Positions 1 to 12,000 of a stretch of DNA of 20,197 nt are shown here, piece after piece. The stretch comes from a virus: positions 1 through 20,197 of IMG/VR virus record IMGVR_UViG_3300010297_000121, one strand, 5' to 3'. The notes beneath the pieces are model-generated. The model was given only the letters and a program-made list of their open reading frames with translations. It had not been told where the DNA came from and made no database searches. Position numbers and translations under genes: made by a program. Every line of letters starts with the position of its first letter. Position 1 is the first letter of the stretch.

Positions 1-3000
1 AACTGATCAGTCTGGTTATCGCCAGGATAATAGAAACCAGGATGCTGAACAGCAATTTCGGCATTAGCAAAGTCAATGATCTCTTGCTTGTTAGCAGCGA
101 TTCTATTGGCAGCGTCAAACCATCTGTTCAACGCATCAGTTACTGGGTTACTATAAGTAACAGTAATAGAACGGAGAGTGTCGCCTGCCGCAAGTGTACC
201 ACCTGTCAGGTTCTCATACTGAATCTCAGTAGAACGAACTTCTTCAAAGTCGAGGAAGTCAGCATTGATACGATCAGTGCTATCAAGAATTTCAACAGGT
301 GTAATCGTTGTCTTGGAGATGTCATCCAGAATAACGTTGGTGTTAGTCAGAGAGATCAGACGTTCAAAGATCATACCGAAGAAGGTAGAACCTTTGTTGA
401 TCGTCAGGGTATCCACAACGTCACCAACTCTGGGTTGACCGTTGATGGTCTCAGTTATAGCACCAGGGATGCGAGTGTCAGGATCGCCAGGAGGTGTGGT
501 ATAGATCTGGATAGTCTCATTGACTTGGACAGGTTGTCCACTCTCAGGATCCAGAGTATTGGGATCAACGTTGAATGCCTGCTCAGTCTTAGGCAGATAG
601 TAGAGGATAGGAGGAGATGCCTCAAAGTCTACCCTTACAACCTCACCACCTGCACCAGAGGTTACTCCGAAGAATGTGTCACCCTCAGTAAAGGTGTTCC
701 AAGCACCAGAGATATTAGCAGGACGCTCCAAGTTGATGCTAGTGATCGGATCTCTATAAGGAGCAATACGTGTGATACGAGCGGCAATGTTAGATGCAGC
801 AGAGTAGAAGATATCATTCAGGAACAGGTTATACTGACCTGTCTCATACTCAGCAGTACCAGAAGTCTTGGACAGAACCAGAGTATCGGAGATGTTACCG
901 TCAAGGTCAAGATTAGTTTCTTCAATAATAGCAGTGTCGCCATCCATGTTAGTGACAGTCTCACCAAACTCAAAGATGGTCTTGTAGTTGACACTATCAA
1001 CGTTCAGGATGTTAGCGCCATAACCAGCGTTGAAGAATGTGATGTCTTCACCACGCTCGAAGTATCCATCGGACATGTCTGTCACTTGGATGCTGTTCTC
1101 AGTCAGGTCGATAGAGGTAACAGTTGCTCTCGCACCTGAGGTCTGACCAGTAATTCTGTCACCGATAAGAACTGTACCGAAAGTACCACCAATGCTTTGG
1201 AGGAACAGTTTGGTGAAGGACTTGTCGATAGAACCAACCAGAGCACTGAAACCAGTTCTACCAACGTCAACACGTTCGTTCAGAGCAAAACCAGTAGAAG
1301 ACCCAGAGATGTCTACAACGTCGATGCTGGTAGCACCAGTTGCAACAACCTTAGCAGTTGTCTCAGTTGTAAAACCAGTAATGGTGTCACCGATAGAGGG
1401 GAAGATGCCAGCAATGGTGTTGAGGTTCAGTCTGGTGATCGGCATGACATCGAAATCGATGTTTCTATACACGATCTTAGAATCAGGTCTAGGTGCCTCA
1501 GAGAAGACGATGCTGTTACCAACAACCTGATATGAATTACCAGGAGACTGAATCACACCGTTGATGGTGACAAGCAGTTGGTTGTCCTTAACGATAACCT
1601 GTTCACCTTCTACTCTAAGAGGGAACGCTTTGGTAACACCATCGAACTGAGAAGAAATATCATCAATCTTCTTAACGATAGAAGTCAGAATTTCCTCAGA
1701 GTTTGTCAGTCTCTTCTTACGGAAGAGAACTTCGGAGTTGTTGAAGGTCGAGTAGATCGGTTGAGCAGCACCGAATGAGGTGATCTCGTTGACGTTAGTG
1801 TACTCATTAATGTTCACCTGCTTGGTGAAGTCAGCAGCAACCTTACGACCAGATACGTCCTTACCACCAGTCAGTGACAGTTCACCGAACATGTTGAAAC
1901 CAACAGGGTGGTTGTTTTCAAGAATCTGCTGCTTCCAACGGTTGATAGGAATTTGAGACTTGATAACGTAGGAGAAGTTCTGGTAGAAGTAGGAGTCTTG
2001 GATCTTCTGAATGATCTCAGAAGGTTTACCTACATCATCAGTAAATCTACCAGCAGTTCTAGTGATAGCGTCAATGTTCAACACGCCCTTAGCAATGTTG
2101 ATGTTGTCGATGATACCAGATGCACGAGAGATAACACCCTGTACCTTACCACCAACAACAAAGTCGCCATCAGGATTAGTAATTTTCAGGATCTTAGGTT
2201 GAATCTGCCAACCATCGTTTTCGGAAACAACACCGAAAGCAGTTGCAGTTTCAAAGTCTTCACCTTGGAATACTCGCTCACCTTCCAGGAAGCGAGAGGT
2301 CTCAACCACTGCTTCTGCTTGACCACCGAACACCTCGGTGAGCAGTACCTGACGACCATCACCCTGAGTCAAGAAGGTAATAAAGTTACCAGACTCAGCG
2401 TCAACAGGGGTCAGTGCAAAACGCAGTTGGTCAGATTCTAGACCATTGATTTCACCTGCAATAGCATAGTAAGTCTGAGTAGAAGACAAACTAGTCAAAC
2501 CAACGCTACTCGGTTTCGGCAGAATACCAACAGTAGAACCAATATCCTCAGCACGGAACTGAACCTCAGCACCAGTGGTAATACCATGAGGGAAGTTGAA
2601 TTGCAAGTAGTTCAAGTCAAGGTTCACAACATAGGTGAACTCAGATTTCAGAGTAACCTCAGGTTGTGAAGAGTAACCAGCACCAGGATTCTTGATCAGA
2701 ATCTCAGACAGTCTATTGTTCTTAACGACTGCTTCTGCCTCAGCACCAGTTCCACCACCACCTTGGATGATAACAGCAGGTGCAGAAGTGTAACCAGCAC
2801 CAGGATTGGTGATTGTAATCTGAGACAGAATAGAAGTATTGAAGAGTTGCAGGTTGATCGGGAATGCAATCTCAGGACGCAGGGTATAGTCATGGGAGTA
2901 ACCATAACCAAACTCATTGTTTTTCAGAGTCTTGATCTTACCGATCTGTCTACCAGTGAGGAACACAGCAGCACCAGTACCCTCAGCAGGGATTACAACC

Positions 3001-6000
3001 TCAATAGCACCGCCAGAACCCGACAGTGTGGGTCCAAGGATGCCTGGGATAGCGTCAATGTCAATAGAACCGAAAGTATACCCTTTACCAGGATCAGTCA
3101 GAGCAACTTGACTAATGGCACCAGATCCAGTCTCTGGATCGTTCTCAACAGTGATATTACAAAGACCACCTTCACCATCACCAAGAATCGGAATCTGAGT
3201 GTATACGCCAGGTGCATACTCAGTACCAGCGGCAGTAATACGAAGTTTCTCAATCTTACGATTGGAAGAGATGTCATCGATAACTGGGAGTTTCTTATAG
3301 AATCCACCAGGAGAAATCAACTTAATAGAGTTGATAGGACCGATTGCCTTGGTAGAAGTCGTCGAATAGATCGTATTCGGAACATCTCGGTCATCCAGAC
3401 CGATTTCAGCGTTTGTGAACTCAGGTTCGTACAGAAGCGGGAATCTGAATTCAGTATCACTAATAATTTCGGAAATAGTGAATCTGCCGTCAAATGGGGT
3501 CTTGATAACGTCAATAAAGGAATTATCACCCACAGGGGATGTTACACCCGTTCTAGACGGATCGAAGTAGTAAGTAATGTTAGTAACCTCACCACCGATC
3601 GTAAACTTGACCACAGGAGTCTCTGTGGCGGAAGAAAGACCAGGAGTGCCTTCACGTTCGATTACGTTGAAGGAATATTCCAGTTTGTACTGATTGTCTT
3701 GTGCAAACGACAGATAGTAACCAAAGTTGGAAGCATCACTCATATCGAAGATATAGGAGTGATTTCTGACCAGAAGCAGTGTCGGGTGCTTGGAGGAGAT
3801 CTTCACACGGGAAATAGCACCCTGTTCAAATAGGGGATCAGCGGTTGCAGTTGCTCTCAGTTTGTAGATGAAATCTCGTGAAGAGAAGACTTCCTTGACA
3901 AAGAAAGAACCATTGAACTCAGCAGTGGTGAATCCTTCAACAAATAGGATGTCATTGTTGGAGAAGTTATGAGGAGACAGTGCAGAACAGTAAATGAGAT
4001 CAGTTCTGTTTTCAGCAGTTCTAAGGATGTCCTTATTTAAGTTTACAGTCAGTCTAATCCTCTTAACAGAGGCGAGACCGTTAACTTCGGCAATCTTATC
4101 GTTAGAGTCCTCTTTGATGCCAGCAGTGATGCTGTTACCCAAGGATACAACATCACCAATGATGAAGTCAGATCCAGGATAAGTATTCAGGATAGTTACG
4201 CGATAGTCGGCAACATTGAACGGACGATAGCGAGCATAACTAGAAAGTGGATCATATGTACTAGTGTATTGCCATGTCACGGAATTATCTGTGGCAGTGC
4301 CTGCGGTATGTGTCGGAGCGACAGTACCAGACACACCAGCAACTGTACAGGTATACTTGTTTCTACCAAAGTATACAGTATCATCTACATCGTAAGAACG
4401 AGTTTCTGCCCAAGGAACGGCATCAGTAGGTGTCGGCCAAGGATAGTCTGCTAGATCAACTTCAATAGCGGGTGCGGCACTGATATACTGCCAAACAACA
4501 GCACCGTCAGTTACTGTACCGATTTCATGGGTCGGAGCAGTAGAACCAGCGGTTGCATTGTTAGTTGCATAGTAAATCTTATCATCAGACCAAACTTGGT
4601 CATTTACGACATATGCTTTACCAGATTCCCAAGCATCTTGGGGACGAGCAACATCAAACGAAATCTCGTCGATCCTGTTCTCTTCACCTGCATCATTCTG
4701 GTACAGATCGTCATCATTGAAGCTACCGTAAATCTTACCGACCTTATAGGTGTTACCAAGTCCAGGATTGTCAATACTGCCAGCAGGAACCTCTACAATA
4801 GTGCCATATGCCTGTACGACGCCTTGACTGTTGACCTGTTGCAGGATGCTGCCTTTCTCAAACTTAATCGCTTGATTGAAGACGAATTCCTTAACAGCAT
4901 CGATCTTCTGGTAACCAGCGTCTCTAATGTAGTATTTTGGAAGAACCAGAGGTTCGATTTTCAGTTTTCTGCCCAGAGGGGTCGGAATTGTCGAAGTCTT
5001 GGATGAGTAAGTGTATCTCTCTTGTACAAAGTTATAAGTACCAGGAGCAAGAGTAGATACAACATCAGAGTAGTCAAGAATCTGCAAACCAGAAGAACCG
5101 ACGTTCCAGGTCGTAATTACAGGATTCGAGATGGTATTAGTAGTGTAGTTGATACCAGTGGTCTGGAAGTCGAGAGTTTCGGTGTTTCTAGTTCCATCAG
5201 GCACAAAATTGCCTCTCTTGGAATGGAGACGATCAAACTTGATCAATTCCAGAGCATCATTGGTTGTAGTGATTCTATAACGCTCAGTAGGAACAATCAG
5301 GGAAGATCCACTGTATACTGCTCTCGGATCAACGACAATATCGTCAATATGACCAATGAATGTGTTATTGATCAAGGGACCGCCCTGAGCGGCACCAATA
5401 GTCAGATCATTCATCACGATGTCGTTTACAGTCGTCTGTGTAGAGACTTGGACGCCATCAAAGTAGCAAGAGTAGACATATGCACCAAGAGACGGTTCTT
5501 CCTTCACCAGAGCGATGTGGTGCCAATCTTGGTCCTGCATAGCAGTCCAATAGGTAGAACCAACAGACCAAACAGTAGTTGCGCTACCACCAGCGGGATT
5601 TGTTTGCAGACCGATCTTACCGAAGGTTCCACTGCCAGAATCGCCGTCGATAATGTACTGAACATCACCACCAGCGTCATCGACGACTGTGATCATGTTA
5701 ATAGTAGGATTATTGGTAGCATGGGTGTTATCCATGCGAACCCAGAACACTGTGGTCCATTCTTCAAGCAGATTGATGTCTTGCCAGACCAAACTGTTGG
5801 TATCTTGGAATTCAAGAGATCTAGTTCCAAACTTCGCTTGTGTATCGCTAGAAGCGATGTTAGCAGCGTCGAAAATGGTAATCGTGCTTACTATGTTTTG
5901 CTTAGTGTCGTCATAGGTCGGATTTGCTTGATCTTCAAATCTATGAACGATTGTTTGGACAGGATTCTGTCTATTGGTCGCCAGAATGATGTCACCAGAG

Positions 6001-9000
6001 TTATCCACTGCATGGGAGTGGACTTTGAATCCAACATCGTTAGCAGACTTGGAAACATGGGTAATCTTGGAATCTTCAATGGTTCCGTCGTACTTGAATC
6101 CGAAGATGGTCGCTTGTAGGTTATTATCTTCGAGTTGAGTCTCTGTGACGACGTTAACATTGCCAAATACGTCCAGAGTGATGCCAGCGTGCTTGATCGA
6201 CTCGAATGTAGTCGAAGGAGCAATGATCTTAGCAAAATCCCACTGAGGAGATGCAACAGTCAGTCTGATTTGATCCAAAGCGATCTTGAAGAAGGCAACA
6301 CCATAATTCTTGGTGCCATTCCACATATCGCAGACGAAGAACAGATCATTGTACTCATCAAGGATAAAACGAGGTCTCTGTACGTCACCACCAGTTACAG
6401 CGAGACGTTTTACATAAGACATCTCAATGTTGGCACCGTCATACTCCATAACACCGAACAGGAGGTCAGAGTTGTCCTCATCGATGCCACAGAAGGCAAT
6501 CTGGTTGTCTCCAAGGTAATATAGTTGATGCATCTGCTCACCTTCGGTGTCAGAAGCAAACTTACGCTTCTCTACAACATCACCTTGGTTATTGAGTTGC
6601 ATGACCCAGATATCATCAGGATCAGGAGAGTTGGTGTCAGTCCAACCGCAAATATAGACTCTTTGCTCGTCATCCAGGTAGATGTCACCAGCATAGTCAC
6701 GTCTAGTGCCACCAGACACACCAGCGATCTCTTTCTGGAACCTTACAAGACCTTCTGGGTTGTTAGCATTGTCAAGACCAGACTCATACTTAGCAACAAG
6801 GATATCAGGGTTGTAACCAGCAGTTCCTTGGGATTCAGTCTCACCAATCAAGTAGATCAGGTGATTTTCTTCGCTGGTCTCATCAAGATACATCTTCTTC
6901 CAACGTGCAGTCTTGATAGAAGAACTAGGAAGCAGTGTTCTGTCCCAAACAACACTACCAAGGTCATTGAACTTGGCAACGAAGGCAGAACTATCACCAT
7001 TAGTCTGAGTCAGTTCACCACAGACATACAGACTACGATCAGAAGCAACAACGGAGTCAAATACTTCAAAGGTAGCACCAGTAGACTCGGAGAACTCAGT
7101 AGACCAGTAATATGTCTTCTTGAATCTCTGAGGATGGGAAACGCGGATTTCTGGGGGATTGTCAGTGACATAGTTGAAACCAGAGTTGATAATATCAACC
7201 TTATCAATCTTACCAGTCGTGGTATCCAGTTTGATATCCAGTTCAACGTCTTGACCCTGAGAACTGATGATCTCATAGGTCGGAGGAATTGCCTGATTGT
7301 AACCAATACCACTTTGAGTGATAGTAATCGAATCGATGCCTGTAACAACAGACATGTAGAAACGCTTATTAGTATTCTCAGTAATAACTCTGGAATTGAC
7401 GATCAGTTCGTCTTGTGCAACTAGTTCGTGGTCTGTGGTGGTTGTGATTCTACCGTAGGGGATGTCATTGATGATTTCTTTTCTATACTGCGAAATACCT
7501 GCACCTTGCACAGATTCAACCTGTGCGCTAGCGCCGAAACCATCTGTTCCTGTATTGTCAAAGAATAGTGTATCGTTAACCTGATAGGAAACACCAGGAT
7601 TCTCGATAACGAAACCATCGATCTGAGCATTCTCGAATTTCGTCGTCGTCTCAACTTCGATATCGACTCGGGATTCTGTCGAAACTCTTGGGAAGTAATC
7701 ATAGATTTGAAGTGCTGCTTCCTCCGTCATCGCCTGATCTGTGGCGATCTCCTCAGGAGAAATGATACCATCATTATCTATGTCTTCAATCTCGAAGATA
7801 ATAGTGTCACCTTCACGCTCAGTGACCAGCTGGTCGGACTGTTGGTTAGGTTGACGATCAATATCGATATCAACTTCCTCGTAAGGATCTCTGAAACGAG
7901 ACACATCGGCAGGGATGTTCTCCTGAGTTGCTTGCTGACTCAGGTTCCAAGTATCGACCACAGAGTTGAACTGAGGACCAATGATATAAGGGAAGACAGG
8001 AAGACCTGCTTCTGATGCATCAATAGTGATGAAGTAAGCATATATGCCATCAGGATATTCAGGTGTCTTACAGAAACGACCGTTGTACGGGTCAAGATCG
8101 CCTTCTTGGAAAGTATATTCGTAATCATCAACAAACTGTCCAGCAGGATAGTCAGTCAGAGAAGGACCATCAACACGAGCAGGGTTGGGGTTAGTGTCAA
8201 TATCATATACTACGTTTGCTTTCAGTTTGTAAGAAGAACGCATTCTTCTGATACCGCCACCAGCATCAGTAGGATCGATGTAACCGTAAGGTCCATAGAT
8301 AGGACTTCCGTCAAACGCCCAACCAATAATTGGAGAGTGGGTGATAGAGGCACCAGTTTCAGTTCCTTCTTCTTTGAACTGATTGGTTTCTGGATCGAGG
8401 ATTACGTTATCACCAACCACATAGCGTAGTTCTTTGGGGTCGGATACGTGAGCATACTCACCACCATACTGGTTATTGAAACCAGTGAAAACATAACCAC
8501 GAGCAATATCATACTTGGAACTCAGATCATATTCCAGGTTCTTGTTCCACTGGAACACATCTGCTTCAAATGTAGCAAGTTGACCAACGGGTTCCAAACG
8601 TACAGTAGTATTACCCTGAGTGTATCCAACACCACGGTTGGTGATCTGCACAGAAACAACCTTACCCTTATCCTCACCAAGTGTACCGATAATAGCAGTT
8701 GCCTGAGCACCAAAACCATCACCATTAATGAAGATTGTGGGTGCAGTTGTATATCCAGAACCACTATTAATAATAGCGATAGAAACGATACGACCGTTGA
8801 TAACGATAGGTTGTGCCAGAGCACCTTCACCAGAGTTCAGTTTTAGAGTAGGTCTATCAGTGTACCCACTACCCCTAGAAACAAGGTTAACGCCAGAAAT
8901 GGGACCACGGACTTGTGCAGTAGCAGTAGCACCAGAACCGTTTCCACCTGTAATAGAGATGGTAGGTTGAGAAGTATAACCAGTGCCAGGGTTTCCTACC

Positions 9001-12000
9001 AGAACACGAGTTACACGACCGTTAGTGACAACTGCCTGTGCGGTAGCACCAGATCCACCACCACCAACGATAGAGATCAGAGGTTGAGCAGTGTACCCAG
9101 AACCTTGATTAAGAACGTCAACACTAGACAGTGAACCATTAACAACTACGGTTGCAGATGCACCAGTGCCACCACCACCACTAATTTCCAGATTAGGGGG
9201 AGAACCAGCATCGTAGTTCTCACCAGAGTTAGTGATATTGATAGCAGTGACAGGACCAAAGGTCACAAATTCTTGGTCCTTGTAAGACCATGCAGCAACA
9301 CCATTAACCCAAGAACCAATAGGAGTATTTGGTTTGATAGTAGTTCTTGTAGAAACGGTTTCTACGTTTCTGGGGAATCTCAGTAGTTTACGCTGGTTAC
9401 CAGGGATTAGTGCAGAACCTTGGAAAGGACCAATCTTATAGTTGGGTAGACCAGAGGCAGCAACGTAAACATAGTTATTATTGAAGAAAGAGTTCTGAAC
9501 GTTAGAAGTAAACAGAGAGATAACTTCATTGATAGTGCTCTGTGTGGATTTACCTCTGTTCAGGTCCACAGACAGCAGGATGTTACCCTGAGGTTCGATG
9601 TCAGTAGGAACAGGGATCAAATACGAGAAGGTAAAGTCATCCAGACGTGCAGTAACTTCAAACGTACCGTTATAAACAGCAGGGTTTGCACCATAGATGG
9701 TCACAGCGTCTTCAACGAGCAGACCATGGGGGTTAGAGCAGGTAACAGTAGCAGTTCTGTTCAGACCACCTGGTTCAATACGATCAACACGGATCAATTT
9801 CTTAACGTTGTACAACCAGGATTGCAGCAACTCAGATTCGTCAGTAGAACCAAGTGCAGCAACGTTCAGTTTGTCACCAGGCAGATAATAGGAACCTGTA
9901 TCTTCCAGAATGGTAGTTCCTGCTTCTGCAATACCCAAAATGCGAAGTTTGACTTCGGTTTCCTGTCCACGGTTAGCATATACGAAAATATCCGAGAAAA
10001 TGGTCGTACCAGGATCCCAATCCTCTACAACACCGTTTTTAGAACGAGTACACTCGATGAACTGGTTCAGAGACTTCTCTTTGTACTGTACAGTCTCAAC
10101 ACCGTCAATAATGATCGTACCGTTCTTCTCGGGCCATCCAATAGTCGAGTCAACAGTAATAATACCTTCTGTGGTGTCCAGAGGTTCAACAAGAACAGTT
10201 TTATACGGAATTTTGAACTCACCAGTCAATGTTTCTTCGGAAATAGCGAGTTCATAAATGACATCAGTACCTTCGATGATCGAAATCACGTTTTCGATCA
10301 AAACTGCTGCATCTTTGATGTTCTGGTCAACAGGATCCGCAACTTGGACTAACTGAGCATCTCTTAGGTTAGCAGGATCACCAGAAATCAGTTCTGCACG
10401 CAAAATGGTGTCTACAACCCAAGATGCAGCAGAAGGAGTGATCATCTCCTCCCTAGGATAGTACAAATCGACCTGTTCACCGAACAGAATCTTAAATAGG
10501 TACTGTGTGGCAGTTTTCGTACCTTTGGAGAGGTAGAAATCCTTAATAGACTTAATTACACGAATAGGATTGACCTGAGAGTAGTCAATCTGGATCGTGG
10601 GCATGTATTGACGACGGAACTTGTCAAATACCTGCTTAACGATCATCGAGTCAAGGTTGTGGACCGTAGATCCACTATTGTGAGTCGATTGTGCTAGTTG
10701 TTCTTCCTTAGCAAAGACTTGGTTATGGTATTCGTCGAATTCTGCAACGTCAGAGACGCCACGAGCACAACCACGCAGTGAAGACGGCTCATATTCACGT
10801 CCAGAAGACAGAATAGTGAAACCAGTGATCTCACCGAAACCAACATCACAAGATGCTTGTGCAGAAAGCGGTGTAGCGATGTAAACCTTGGGCGGTTCGG
10901 TGTCAGAGTACCCAGAACCAAAGTTGACAATGTTAATGTCAGTAATTTCCCCGTTGAAGATGGTAGCAACTGCCTCAGCACCAGTACCACCGATTGCTTC
11001 ACCCAGAGGACCCTTACGATCGTCTACAATGTAGACAGAAGGAGCATCGGTGTAACCAGAACCACCTGTCAGCAGGTTGATGTTAGTTACATTACCGTTA
11101 GCAACGGTTACGTCGAGCACCTGTGCGCCCACAGGTTGGATGATACGTGCTCTCGGGGCAGAAGTGTACCCTCTACCTCTATTAGTAATCGTTACGCCGA
11201 CAACTTGCCCATCAGGTGAGACAGTACAGGTTGCTTCTGCGTCGATACCGTCTTCGGGGGCAGGATCAATGTAGATTTCGGGAGGATTGCTGTAACCCAG
11301 ACCCAAAGCAGTAACTTCAATCGAACCAGCAACCAGACGACCCTCAGAATCGATCACAGGGTCGCTGACAGCAGCACCGTTAGGGTTGATGAAGGTGATA
11401 GCAGGAATAAAGTCGTATCCAGAACCAGAGTTAGTGATCTCGATACCAGAAACCTGACCAGTGGTATCATCAACAGTAATTTTTGCTGCTGCTTGTGATC
11501 CATTGATCAAATCAGAAGGGGGAGTGATGCTAACAACAGGGGGGTTGGTAGAACTGTAACCTTGACCACCGTTAATCAGTTGAGTATTCTTAATACCATT
11601 GACCAAAGTACGACCAGCAGCAGATTCGCCTCTACCAGTCGAAGAGAAGATAGAAAGTTTTGGTGCAAAGTTAAGTTCGTATCCACTACCGCCATTTTTG
11701 ACGATGATCTTATCAATCTCTCCGTTAGCACCTACTCTGGTAACTGCTTCTGCACCTTGACCAACAGTAGGAGACACATATTCGATAGAACGAATGTGGA
11801 ATGTATCCTGAGTAGAGATATTGACGAAGAACTTGATTCTAGTGTTGTTATCAGTCAACACATAATCGTCATAAGGACGTTGGAGCACACCATTCCTATT
11901 GATAATCAAACCGATCTCAGCAATCGGAGCATAAGGTAGATTCTGATAAGTCATGGTCATGGAATCTTGACCAGCAAGATCATCGACCGAAGGAGTTACC

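Noticed and set aside
8610-9260. CRISPR-like repeats
   Set aside because: The roughly 110-130 base period is a protein repeat with drifting sequence and frame conservation, not identical repeats with unique spacers.
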